Part shown: positions 1 through 11,602 of the stretch, one piece after another
How the letters are laid out: every line of letters starts with the position of its first letter
How positions within the stretch are numbered: the stretch's first letter is position 1
The notes under the pieces: model-generated
Database searches by the model: none
The model's input: the letters and a program-made list of their open reading frames with translations, nothing else
What the model was told of the DNA's origin: nothing
NCBI RefSeq assembly: GCF_001949145.1
Contig: NW_019091468.1
Coordinates: 138,912-202,911 of the forward strand
Direction: 5' to 3'
From: Acanthaster planci
Taxonomy: Eukaryota > Echinodermata > Asteroidea > Valvatida > Acanthasteridae
Length of the DNA: 64,000 nt
Program-made: the position numbers and the translations under genes

Positions 1-500
1 CTACTGAAAAAAAAGTAGCGCACCAGGTTTCACGGGCTAGTATTAAGTCGCTTCCGATGATTAACAGTCCTGTAAAGTGAAATGCGCGGGAAACCGCTCG
101 TTGTCAAATTTAGGTCCCTTTAGCCTGGCACCAAGCCGTGCAATCACACCCATGCAGACACCAATGTGTAGGCCTACACTATCGTCGTCTTTGTTCTGTC
201 GGCACGCTCAAGCTCGGATTACATTTCGTGGATTCTTGGCTGCAGTCTCTCACTTTCTGTAAACATAATGACACCCTAAGGAAAGCCTGAATCTGCCTTT
301 GGTGCTCATAGGAACTTGCCTCACCGTTACTTCCAGACGGCACCGGACGACCAATCTCAGGCCAGCAGTGTCTACGTAAGCCTACGTGCACTCGCTGCTG
401 TCGATAGGCTACGGGCCATGTTAAACCCCGGCCAGCATTCAGGTAAAGACAACTTGAACCCAAAATTTCACTTTCTCACAAAAAGTCAGCGCGTGGTTGG

Positions 501-634
501 TCATCGGCTGCGTCCGATAATCGAATAACTTGGCTGCGGCTTGAAATTTCGCACGAATCTGTGACAACTTGCGGTCACCATTGACTTGTGCGTGATTTCA
601 GGACGTAGCCAAGTTATTCGAATACGGCTGATGA
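501..634. mobile_element. Fold-back MITE
   Basis: Left arm 501-554 and right arm 588-634 are near-perfect inverted repeats sharing CGAATAACTTGGCT and TGAAAT. The spacer is 33 bp. Typical non-autonomous DNA transposon relic. Confidence 0.7.
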
Positions 635-721
635 TTTGTTCCAATCTGCGAAATGCGTGCGAATCCGCAAACACGCCCGAAGCCACTCTGGGCCACGCTG
701 GCATGGAGGGCCGGGTGGAAT

Positions 722-761
722 CATAGACCTAGAGGGTTTTTCTCCTCCAGGTCTATGGTGG
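722..761. repeat. Small hairpin
   Basis: CATAGACCTAGAGG and CCTCCAGGTCTATG face each other across a T-rich loop; a second small hairpin (TAGGCAAAC / GTTTGCCTA) follows near 833-862. Confidence 0.6.
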
Positions 762-1150
762 CATCAAGCTGCGCAGTTGCTCCTTGCACTTAAAAATGTG
801 TACACGGACGTGTATGGTCTTTTGTAGTTCTATAGGCAAACTCAAGTTTGGTTTGCCTACAGAAGCAAGTTTGTTGGATTCTTGGCTGTAGTCCGTAAAA
901 CACCCAGTAATTCGTGATCTGAAATGTTTCTGAGAAAGCTCAAACCTGCGTTCTCGTCGTTCATTTCCATGTAGAAAAACTACGTTGGGCATGTTAAGGC
1001 CTCATTTTTGTCAGCTAGATAGAGGGCGCGGTGGACGACGAACTCCAGCGTTGTTCTAGTGGTATAGTCTCCTTGTATCCCTGACNCATTTTATTTAGGT
1101 TGTTGATCGGCTATGGGCCATTTTAGATCCAGCATTCAGGTATAGAAAAT

Positions 1151-4100
1151 CATTTAAATAATTCTATCCTAAACTTGCTTACTGACACGATGAGAAAATC
1201 AATAACGGGCCAGGGTTTAGGGATGGTGTAGGTGTAGGCCTATGTCTGTCTGAGTGTTTGTAAATTAGTGTAAATCCCCCCCCCCAAATAGAATGATTTC
1301 CATCCAAATATGATAATTTGTACACTCCAATAGTGCAGCGTCAACTGTAAAGATAAAACATAATTCTGCAAGCATCTTAACTTATAAAAAAGAGGAAAGA
1401 CATAGCCCTATATCTTCCAATAACAGATGCAAGAATTATAGTCCAGGTGTAGGTAGGTCCCCAAGGTTTTTCTTTTTTCTGCGAAGGGGATTTGAAGTCC
1501 AAATGCTGCTGGTCAGCTTGTCTTTGATTGTTAACTGGAAAACTGGACTACTTTTAATAGTTTGATGAAATTCAACAAGTACAATGTATAACTTGCAAGT
1601 TTAAAATTTAAAAAGACGCCCTGCTTTAAAAATGCATGTTGTTAGCCGGGCTGTCTGACATTATTCGATGTAAATGTAAAACATTCCTGAATTAATGTTA
1701 CAGGCTAGTTTCCTCAGGACCATGGAGGGCGGGCAACAGAAAGGCCATTTTGTGACAAACAGTATTTCTGTCATAACCAGTGATCTGATGATGGATGAAC
1801 TAGCGTGGTCGCTGTGGAACAGGGTCTTTTGGATAGCGTCCGAACTGTTTGGTGCTGTAAGTTCCTTTCTTTTTATAGGGGAAGCATGATATGATAAGCA
1901 TTAGGCCTATGCACAGAAATCCTAAATCAGCTATGCTCCTCGCATCATGTTTTATGTTATCATGTTTGTGCCACAAACAAGCATCGTTGCGTAGCAACGT
2001 TAAGTATCAGGGAGCACACATTCTTAGAAAGCGTAATTGATGGGTTACAGCATGGGAATGATTCAAAAGTCCATGGGCTTAATGGTTTGGGAGAAAACCT
2101 CGGAAATAACAAAACGAATTGTTGATGATGTTTTGTTGTTACGTACCAATTTCCGTACGTACAGACGGGCAATTTTATCCCATTGTCAGCTGTCTACTTC
2201 TGAAAGAGGAAAAATCATAGAAAATGATTAATTACGAAGTTACATTCTTTGCTGGAAACCTAAATTGTTGGGCCACAGTACCGGATAACTGCCTGTCCCT
2301 CAGCCTTATGCGTCGGAAATGCAACTGAATTGTTCCTTGTTTACAAATTCCTGTTTGTATGCCTGTCAGACGAGCACTTCCATCATTGGATTAGCTGTCT
2401 GTATCTGACGATAAATTGATGGGAGAATAAAGACAAATCCCGACAAAATATACCGTTAAAAATTAAAATGAATAGTTGGGCTACAACATCAAATAGCTGC
2501 CGTGTCCTAGGTCTTATTGTTTGGAGAAAATGTTGGGATGCAACGATACTTTGTTGCTTGTTCGCGCGTTTTTGCGAATTCCTTTATGTGTGTCCACGTC
2601 GGATAACTTTGACCCTGACCCCGCAATACGCCAATGGTACCGACCATTGTGATCTTGTGATCGTAGATTATGCAAATTACTTCTGGCTTGCTTCATGCAA
2701 ATTTTGCATACCTCGTGTACACTGTAGTATTGTTGCCTATACACATCCGCTCCAGATGTCTGAAAAGAATTCCTGAGATTCCAGTAAAATATTGATCAAC
2801 GCAAAGGGGAGTTCTCTCCGTCTCATATCTTGCTTCAGATGTTTCTTCCTACCATCCGCCATTCATCACCCCAAATTCAATGTGAACAACTTTGTATGTT
2901 GCATTCTTATGGTGATGTGAAAGTGGCACTGCAACTGATAATTTGTATACCCTTTGTTTCTCAATCCGCCGCGACCAGGTGGGGCTGGTATGCAAGCTGT
3001 CTGACGCTGCAATTGATAGACAGCGCGCACCGGCACACTTCAATGGCTATAGTAACGCGCACTACGGAAATTGGTGTCCATAAATATAAATAACTTTGAG
3101 AGTGGACTTCTTTTGTTTAGCTTAATTCGGCCAGGCGTCCGCCCGGAATTAGGCAAGACAGTCCTATACAATTTGTTGAAAATGACTGAAGTTTTACCAG
3201 TTAGCACAGTGTTAGAGAAAATAAAATCAAAGTTTTATGAATTTTGAAAACCAACGTCCGCGTCAGTTTTTGCTCCTGCGTTTTGCAAGATTGCGACGAA
3301 GGAAAGGAACATTTTCAGGTTGGTCTGCGCATGGTATACACTCTTCAGCAGACTAACGGAGTTTGGTTTTGAATAACGCTTGAAAGTGTCAAACCACAGA
3401 ATAAGGGAGTCATACTCATCTTACAAGCATATACCACGTGTTCATGTAATTGATCCTGAGAGTTTTTTGTTTGTTCCACTGAATAACAATATTCTTAAGA
3501 TGGTGGGAAACCTGTACCTATCACCAAGGACGCAGGTGGATCAATGGCGAATGAATTGTCAATCAGTCCATCGTTGGCCCTAGCGTCATCTTGAAGCACG
3601 TCCAAAATGATGTTACATCGGGCGCATATCTGACAACGCTGCGATGACCAACAGGCTGCTATTTTGAACAGAAACGACCTCGACATCACTAACACCAGAT
3701 GTATGTGGAGACTCTTTCCGAGTTGCAAGAACATGTCAAAAGGAGGGTAAGGTAAGTTTCCTTTTCCAGTTGACTTTACTTGAAGACAGCTTTGCATAAG
3801 TTGTTGACTTAATCACATCGACTTAATCACATTTGAATCGACAAGTACCTAAAAGTGACTGAAAGCAAATCTTTAATGAAGAACGTTACGGTAATGAGCT
3901 TTCGGTAGAGGCCCATTTCTTAGTTCGGCAGCCAAGTTACGTAAAAGTCTCAAAATTAAAAAAAAAATTCACTGAATTTAGATTAGGTCTTAACGCGGCA
4001 TTTCACCCTTTACACAACTGTTATCAATTTCACTCTGTAATACCGGCGTGCCGGGATCGAGCCGGTCGATTGTGATTCCCCTCTCCCCCTGCTTTTTGTT

Positions 4101-5030
4101 CATCGACTGGAAGAAAACCTACTCCTTTACGGACAATCTCGGCAATACGTCGAAACTCTTAGGAATCCTTGTTGGCAAGTTGATCGGTGTGTATAAACCG
4201 CCAGAGCGCCACCAATCTCGAGGATCCTAAGTTGAATCTGGATCCCTGTATCAGCTGTTTGAAGAGAAGCCATACGTAAGTCATAAATGACTAACTTTTG
4301 AAAAAAATCACCGCGCATGTTAGGAAGTTTCTAAAAATAACAGCGTGATTTTAAAAGCACCTGCAAATGCCAACGGTTAATAAAGGTCACCACCTGTTTT
4401 CCGTAGTGAAAATGTTATAAACCTGCATACAAGGGTCCACTTCACATCTCAGAGATAATTATTTGAAATTGAAATGAAATTTGGCCTTTATTAAGTGCCA
4501 AGGAAATTTTTGCCAGAAGTTTACCCTCCGTTCCAGCTGCTGGTGGATCAGAGGATGAAAAATCTGTTGAAGTGTGGTCCTTCGTCGTGGTTTGGGCTTG
4601 AGTCGACAAAGAATGGGGTTGATTTAGTAATGACTTGTACACCTAGAGTTGGCTGTTATTCACTGAGCAAAACACTCAAAACGTCTTAAAGGCCGTTCAT
4701 TCAATTTGAATCTGCATGTTTTCAAATGGCAGACACGGATGAAAACAAAATGCCCTCTGTGTGTTAAAACGCCACTCACGTGGCTTGTCGTTACACATCT
4801 GCTTAAGTAAGCTTATGTACACAAAATTATGTGTACATACATGTAGTGTACTGGTATATCATCCGACTTTTCTTGAGACTGTACTTAGAACCTACAAGTA
4901 TTAGAACAGGGACATACTGAGCTAGATATAATGAAAGAAAAATGTACAAACATAAGGGAAATTACAGAGGAAAGATTTGCCTACAAAGCGAGGGAAAATT
5001 TCTGACAGGTCTGCTTTGGTGATTTAAAGT
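1151..5030. other. No gene recognised
   Basis: AT-rich DNA with only short chance frames, apart from the ambiguous stretch at 4030-4270 and a possible short plus exon at 3699-3748 (CACCAG|ATG to GGAGG|GTAAGG, about 16 codons). Confidence 0.5.
4030..4270. other. Protein-like stretch open in several frames, unassigned
   Basis: On the plus strand a frame reads IDWKKTYSFTDNLGNTSKL and GKLIGVYKPPERHQSRG, is cut by TAA, and resumes VESGSLYQLFEEKPY before a good donor (CATAC|GTAAGT). On the minus strand a frame reads LYTPINLPTRIPKSFDVLP and, past one TAG, ITIDRLDPGTPVLQ. Both look coding-like, so this may be an old exon or retroelement fragment. I do not recognise it. Confidence 0.2.
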
Positions 5031-5099
5031 GATGTGTTAGGGAAACTTGTTAGCAAACCTCTCATTGTTGTGCCGTTGCCGTTTGTTGCTGAGCCACCT

Positions 5100-5583
5100 G
5101 TTAAGAGCGTCGTGGTTGGGGGTTTTACGGAATCGTCGATGGGCTACCATTCGGTGGCGATCTCTCAGTCGATGCATCCTGGACTGCTGTCGCTACCGCA
5201 GTGGCAATCGTCGTCGATTCGTCTAATGAAACACCTCTGACTGTTGTCGGCTGAGATCAGGATACGTCGGCAGTTGTCAAAAGAATCGTTGGCATATTGA
5301 CATTCCTCCTTCTCCGTTGATGCTCTCTGAACTGAACTGCTGTCGATCCCACATTATTCAGCATTGTTTCGTTCAATGAAACATCGCTGACTTGTTGACA
5401 GATTTTTAGCTAAGTCGCGAGTAGTCGAAAGAGTTGTCGATGGATTGCCATTTAATGCAGTTCCATCCGTTGTGGCATCCTGGGCTGTTGTTTATCCTAC
5501 ATTGTCAACTGTTGTTTCAATCAATGAAACATCACTCACCGTTGTTGAAATAGTTGCAATCACTCTGGTTGTTACGTCTTCTC
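5100..5583 (-). pseudogene. Degenerate Ser/Thr-rich tandem-repeat exon(s) after the HYR exon
   Basis: A strong acceptor ATTGTTTCAG|GAG at 5583 opens a stretch encoding EDVTTRVIATISTTVSDVSL. Three diverged units of about 149 bp follow, aligned on the minus-strand motif GTTTCATT (near 5521, 5373 and 5224). Each can encode V-S-(D)-V-S-L-x-E-(T/S)-(T) followed by Thr-, Ala- and Ser-rich sequence such as NGNPSTTLSTT or NGSPSTIP. No single frame stays open: there is a TAA in unit 1, a TGA in unit 2 and frame changes between units. It looks like a mucin-like O-glycosylated region of the HYR gene, now broken, or repeats partly in intron. Confidence 0.45.
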
Positions 5584-5911
5584 CTGAAACAATGTAATTT
5601 AGGTGCTGTTCCTTTACTGTTAAGAGGATAGCTTACGTGTTGGTTTAACACGGATTTGGTCTTCTATGTTCGCCCATATACACCGCGATCTAATAATCAC
5701 CCTTGTTATATATGCCCTTCAAAATTAAACTAATGGGGTGTTGAAAAAACAAAGGCTGATCAGATGAAGGACAAATTAAATAAAATATTGGAATAGGTCT
5801 ACAACTTGTACTCTCCACTTTTGTGGTAACGATGAAATTACAAGGTTATTTCAGAAATGGCACACCGCTCAAGATTGTGTCCAAATTTCTCACCACAAAG
5901 AAGAGTTTTAC

Positions 5912-6170
5912 CAATAACTGAGGTTGAACAGGCAGGATCCCGCGTTGAGGGCGTAATCGGTCCCGTTGCAGGTTATAGTCGTCGTGCCTATTTCGTAAGT
6001 GCCGTTCGAAACAACTACGTTGCCTGCGTCGTCGTAGTAAATGATGCCGCTGGCGTCGAATGCTGTCGACAGCTGATGGCAATGGCGACCAAGGTACCAG
6101 TGGTGTGGTTGTTCCAGTGTCCGAATATATGGATGGTATATATCTTCGGGACAACTGACATTGGGAGCTT
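5912..6170 (-). CDS. HYR (hyalin repeat) domain exon
   Basis: One open frame of about 86 codons from 6170. It begins (G)EAPNVSCPEDI, matching the HYR start 'P.V.CP.DI'. After a stretch with little resemblance it ends YEIGTTTITCNGTDYALNAG then SCLFNLSYW, which matches the conserved 'F.xGTTxVxxxxTDxxGNxxxCxFxVxV' end. HYR is an Ig-like extracellular fold found in hyalin, sushi-repeat and adhesion proteins. The acceptor (TTATTGAG|AA) is weak but its phase fits the phase 1 exit of the signal-peptide exon. The best donor TTATTG|GTAAAA gives phase 2; a poorer one inside CTCA|GTTATT would give the 1-1 symmetry usual for HYR exons. The middle is less conserved, so it may be a diverged or decaying copy. 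Confidence 0.6.
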
Positions 6171-6918
6171 CTCAATAGATAAATATATATGGTGACAAAA
6201 TATTAATTGGCATACATTCCGTGTTTGCACATATTTCAATTTTATGAGATGGCCCGTGTTTCAAATAAATATAATTAGAACAAATCCTGTTGGATATGTC
6301 TTTAGTCTGGGAATAAAAATTGTTACGTCTGTGTACAATCAAATAACTCGGTGTAACCAGATTTTATTCAAATTTAACTCGCAAATGGCTTATTGAAGGA
6401 CATTACATGTATATTTACTTCCTGGAATTTCGGACAGTTTGCTTTATCTAGTGTTGATGAACGGGGGGGTTGCAATAATTGTGTACAAATGGTAGGTCTA
6501 ACTGAATTTAATGATATATCGGTTGTAATGATATGCTTGAAAGTGCGCCAGTCTCCCAGTTTCATCCAATTTTCAGCTTTTGCTTCACCGTTTAGGAAAG
6601 GCATATTGGACCTGTTTGCTTTTTCGTGTGCCGTAAAATCAGCCCATGAAACCTTCATATTACAGTCATTTCAGTACTGTTGCGTTCCCTAAAATGGTAA
6701 TATGGACTTTTACTAGTGTCTGCGGCATGTGATATTTGGGGTCCACAATTTATTAAAAGGTGGACGGGATACAAGGATTTGGTCGCCGCACCTGACCGAC
6801 GAGCTAGGCAAAATCTGCTCTGTGTATAGGATTCTAGCGGCTTAAGAATTAATCAAACCATGAGCGTCGTTGAACAGCTTTCCGTTACAAAATAGAATAT
6901 AAAACTATCAGGACTTAC

Positions 6919-6970
6919 CAATGACGGTACTGCAGACGATTGCAACACAAAGCAATGGATGTCTCTTCAT
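6919..6970 (-). CDS. Exon 1 of secreted HYR protein: signal peptide
   Basis: ATG plus 17 codons read MKRHPLLCVAIVCSTVI and then G before a perfect donor |GTAAGTCC, exit phase 1. The basic start, hydrophobic core and small residues at the end are typical of a signal peptide. A TATA box lies at the right distance. The next compatible exon is the HYR exon at 6170. Confidence 0.6.
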
Positions 6971-7077
6971 TTTAGAAACTGAGTTTGCCAAAAAAGTAAA
7001 AACTAAAACAAAAACTGGAGACTGAAGTTCTGTATGAAGGCCCACCGTCAAATATCGCTTCCCCCAATATACCACAG

Positions 7078-7085
7078 TTTATATA
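7078..7085 (-). promoter_or_regulatory. TATA box of the secreted HYR gene
   Basis: TATATAAA on the minus strand, in the context GGTCTATATAAACTG, lies about 110 bp upstream of the ATG of a signal-peptide exon. That puts transcription start near 7050 and leaves a 5' UTR of about 80 nt. Confidence 0.5.
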
Positions 7086-7252
7086 GACCCACTCCCGGAT
7101 ATATATTTTTGTATTTGTTTCATGCTTGAGTTTATCGTGCTCCGTTAGAAAACAAAGGAGAACGTCCTGAAATGCATAGCATCCTCCCACGGAAGATTTC
7201 AAATTGGTGATGGCGGTGTTTTTCTCTCTTGAATGGGGCACTCAGTCGCGTC

Positions 7253-7443
7253 TATCCGGTTCGTAAGTGACTTCGACACAAAGGCAGACGCGCCACGAAT
7301 TGCAGGCTCCCATTGGACGATCGCTAAAGATGCGCGTTAACTTCCGTTTCCGTGGTTCCATGTAAACGGCGATCAATGCATGAAAATGCATGCACCGTGC
7401 GCGTGGTTGAAACTGAAGTGACGTCACACTTACGAACCGGATA
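7253..7443 (+). mobile_element. TA-flanked MITE with CRE, copy 1
   Basis: TIRs TCCGGTTCGTAAGTG...CACTTACGAACCGGA are bounded by TA on both sides (a Tc1/mariner-type target duplication). The body matches the copy at 20223 throughout. The right end carries GTGACGTCAC, a perfect CRE palindrome. It lies 170-360 bp upstream of the HYR gene TATA box. Confidence 0.8.
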
Positions 7444-7935
7444 AGCATTCGCACATGGAACAATCATATCCTATGTCGAATTTTGTTACATGCTCAGCTC
7501 ACAGAATATTAGTAACTCTAAAATGCCTGTAACATTGTGCGCATTAGGTCAGGATGCCTTGAACAATAATCATATTAATAAAATAACAAAAACTCAACCG
7601 GGCGAAAACGTATTGGGGAAGAGGCTGATTGTGAGAAACTGCACAGACTGGCAAACCCTGAGTCCGAATGAAACTGATGACTTCAACTGTTTTTTAATAT
7701 GAAAATGTGAGTACTGCCTCTGCGAATACAAAAAAAAAAGTTTGAGTTATTACATTTATTACCATGTTAGAGCGTTTTGAGAAACTTGGCTTACAATGGG
7801 ACAGTCTAAATACACGAGCTGACGTAATGTGGCAAAGGGACACCCCCCCATTGTGTCTCCTTTGTGTTGACGGAATCTTTGGAATTCCTTTCAGATGTTC
7901 AGGAGGGGTTGAAGTAGGAACAATAGTTTATGGTA

Positions 7936-8040
7936 TACAGGGTGTCCCAGAAAAAGCTGAACCCTGAGGAAAGGGGTTAATATGCCCAAACCGTGAGATA
8001 TGATTATAATGTATAAGGATGTCCGAAAAGCAGAACCAGT
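7936..8040 (+). repeat. GGGTGTCCCAGAAAAAGC repeat
   Basis: TACAGGGTGTCCCAGAAAAAGC then CTGAACCC, followed 90 bp later by a diverged copy GGATGTCCGAAAAGCAGAACC. Resembles DNA-transposon ends common in invertebrates; the far end is not clear (a weak match, TGGGACAACC, near 8271). Confidence 0.35.
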
Positions 8041-9400
8041 ATTCTTTCTAATGATATCTTGATGGTATCCGTCCTTTCATGCTTGAATGGACACCATTGT
8101 CTTGAAAATGGGGCATCCAAACTCAGTTGTAACACTTTGGATAAATAAGTGAATGAGGTTGTCCTGTCATGCTCTGTCAGGTTCATTACACATCAGCTAT
8201 GTCTCTCACATTATGATTGAAACGCCATTTAGCTGTCTTGTTTTTCTTTCTTTCGCGATTGCGCATGCGTCTGGGACAACCACCAGAAACCCTCTTGAAA
8301 GTCAGGGTATGTGTAAATGAACAGCTGAGTTCTGCTCGCGGACGTTACTTGGTTCAAACTTTGTCATCTGCGGCAGTGATGCGTCTGATTGGAAAATCAA
8401 AGCTTTCCCTTTTTGTGAAGCGCACCACCTTTTCAATTGATACGATTTCCGCATGAGGTACCTTGTCATTAATAAACACGCATTGCAGGTGCACATCCAA
8501 GTGGTTTAGAACAGAAAAGGCAAACCACACTGGGAAGATTTATGGTCTCGCCTTTAATGGGTAACCAACAAACCGTATATGTGTCCATCAATAAAGAACG
8601 GCTTAGTTGAAACCAATGAGTTAGATCGGAAAGTATTTAATTAATGTAAATGAGTATTGGTTTTTTTCTTCGGTGCGTACCTGTACGTGTGCATTACCAC
8701 AAAAATTATCTGTATTAGTTTCATCTTTACGCTGAAAACGGCTCACGTCTGGCGAAACAAATCAATATATTTACATCTAAGCAAATGTTCATGCTTGCAT
8801 GACAGTGGTGCGTCTTACAATATACATGTATTTAAATCGACGCCAGGTTTGATTAGGAGACAACATCTGTTATTTTTCATAAAGCACGAAAGGCTTCACC
8901 ATGTGGGTGCATTAAATACAACATACTCAGAATAACATAAGTGGGTCCTTATAATGCAACGTTTTCAATCTCATCTCGATACAGTCAAATGATGCACGGA
9001 TAATACTGTCGCTCAAAGAATATAAAAAATAAGGAACTTTTAGCAAAAAAGTAATACCCCTGCAATGGATTCCTCTCAAACTTCGCAGAGGAATAGTTAT
9101 ACCAAAGTGACTCCATTTAATAACTTTAACCCTGTGTAAGAGGAGCGACATCTCAATTACAGACCCTTGTACGTTGGAAATTTGTAGGAAGTGTCGTTGT
9201 TCACATCTTGACGGCTAAATGAGCAATTATGTCAGAACAGCATGCGCTTTAAGGCAAAATACACATGGGAAACGTTCTTAATAAAAATGTGTTTAAAAGA
9301 CCCTGTTTGCGGGCACTACCATACTTTCCACAGCTGTTGATCACATTTCAGGTTAAGTTAGTCAGTGCGAGTCCAGTAGTCAGTCAGTCTTAACATGTCA

Positions 9401-9706
9401 CCCAATCCGATTACCCACCGCTACTGTAAGGCTTGCACACCAAATACACCATGCTATAAGCAGGTTGGTATCACAGGGTCGTAGCATGCACTAAGTTCGG
9501 CATACTAAATTAAGCTAGACCAGTTTTAACTTAATACTCATCGCAAAAGTGGCTCTCGGTTGTGTGGCAAGGGGGCGCTTTTCATGCCATTCTTACAAGT
9601 GTGCCGAACGTAGTCCGTGCTACGATCCTTTGATACTAACCTGCTTATAGCATGGTGTGCAAGCCCTACTTATAAGTAGCGGTGGGTAGTCGGATCGGGT
9701 TAACAC
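9401..9706. mobile_element. Inverted-repeat element, about 300 bp
   Basis: Arms of about 100 bp (9401-9515 and 9597-9706) share TACCCACCGCTACT, GGCTTGCACACC, ATGCTATAAGCAGGTT, GTAGCA and GTTCGGCA in inverted order with small gaps. The spacer is about 80 bp. Confidence 0.8.
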
Positions 9707-11602
9707 GAATTAAAGCGTCCGTGACAAATATCAATTGTTTCCAACTCATGAATCGTCCAAAAACGTACGGTCATAGCGTCGCGTCACAGAACTATGAGCA
9801 TGAGAAATGTTGTCATAAAGCATGGCTATGAAGAGTCAAAACGCCGAGATTAAAAAAAACGGTAGCGAGAAAGAAAGAGCATTGATGGCAACCAACTTTG
9901 CCAAAGTTACAAACATCATCCCAATACTTTCCTTTGGAAACGTGTCCTTGCGTAACTATGCAGTCACTCTAAATCAGAAGGAAACTCAACGTAAAGTAAC
10001 AAAAAGAGTTAATCTGACTGAACCCAGCCATGAATTTTTTAGGAAAGCGTAGTAAGGATTCATCATTCTCCTCATGCTCATAGCTTTTCCTGTCATCTGT
10101 TCCGTCATGTTTTGCCCACAGATTCAAATGGTTTTCATGTACCATGTCACATGTACCATGTGAGTTGACCGTCGCGTCGTCAGCTGTCCGATATCCAATC
10201 GCTCAAGAGGCGTAACTGAGTTACAATGTCTGTCGCATCGAATATTAAACGGTGAATGGCTGAAATCTGTCCATTATGTTTAAGTTTACCATCGAGACTG
10301 CCGTAAAGGTAAAGGGCTGCTCTTAACCTCTGGCATGTTTTCTTTGAACTGAACTTCCATTCTTTGTCATCTTAACAAACCACCGAAGTGTTGCATTGGT
10401 TCGCGGCTTTGACTACACTGCGTTAGATAACTTAAATGCATCCCAAGTACATAAGTTGATTTTTAAGCTTGTTGATTGTCCTGATAGTATCACTTCTCAT
10501 CCCGTTTTTAAGGTTGCGTTACGTCCAATTCCCTGTTATAGTATTAAGTATTAATATACCCACAATATGCCAACCTCGCATCAACCAATTAACATCAACA
10601 TCAATCTTTCTTAATACTTTCACTGACGGTCAGCATGGTTATATTTCTCTCGGGTTTTCGCCCATAATGATATAAATCCTCCGCCAAGTTCCGGCTGTTC
10701 CTTGTGGTTCAGGGTCCCTTTATGTACATTATACCTATATCATGGTTCAGGGACGCATTATGTTGGCGTAGGTCGTAATGCTTTACATTGTTACAAGCGA
10801 AATGTGGCCATTCCTGGCCAATAAAGTCACAGCATCTGAGGAAGGGTATAACATACTGTTTGATATCAGATATATAATTGCAAGTTGAATGGCCTATCGC
10901 TGCAATCGTGCACAGTTTCACCCCGAAGGTTTGAGATAACTTCAAAATTTTATCTGCACGTTGCTTTTGGCATCTCGGTTGCCATTTCTCAGCGTGGTCG
11001 ATGTTAACTGTTCAGAAATGGGCGCCAAGACTGTCGTTATGGCAATCACATGGAACGCCATGAGTCAGCCACCATTAAGGTCACAAAATGTTTTAATGGA
11101 CAAAGTCCCTTGCACAGTACAAATGAATAGAATGTCAGCTTCATATTTTGGAATTAACCCATGACTAATTTGTGGTGGCCTTACTTCAAATCAAGCTGTT
11201 ACCGTTCAGTACTTGCGGAAACTATGGCTCGTCGACTGATGTCCGCTATTCCCGTTTACCACACGACAGTGGAGAGGTACTTAAAGGTCATAGAATAAAA
11301 TACCCTCTAAATATTCAGTACAGTTACCCTGCTTTATACAGGCCCTATGTAGCTAAATGAACTTCACTGTAAAAATGTGATGTTATCGGGAATTGTTTTC
11401 GACGGACCGGACACTCACGAAACCTTAAGCAGATTTCCAAGTGCCCGACCTCGTGGATCATGTAGGCCCACGCACTTCAGTGTGAGGAAAAGCTGCCTAC
11501 TGTGTTTTTGAGGTAATTCCGTTGACCTCGTCACATTTTACAGGCTTTTCGCAGTTCAGATTATCCCGGTTAACTACTCCAAAGGAGAGGACTCTTTGTC
11601 CA

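Larger units (their letters stand above)
220..1150 (+). repeat. Diverged tandem segmental duplication
   Basis: GGATTCTTGGCTGCAGTC (near 232) recurs as GGATTCTTGGCTGTAGTC (near 876), and GGCTACGGGCCATGTT...CCAGCATTCAGGTA (near 407-445) recurs as GGCTATGGGCCATTTT...CCAGCATTCAGGTA (near 1110-1143). An old duplication of about 650-700 bp, with the MITE at 501 in one copy. One ambiguous base is at 1086. Confidence 0.45.
7444..11600. other. Intergenic; repeats only
   Basis: Apart from the repeats at 7936 and 9401, only short frames. A 76-codon basic plus-strand frame (9822-10052) has no recognisable domain. Confidence 0.45.

Noticed and set aside
9822-10052. Basic 76-residue plus-strand frame
   Set aside because: A faint resemblance to a GPCR third loop (KERALMATNFAKV) is not enough; no helix pattern follows.
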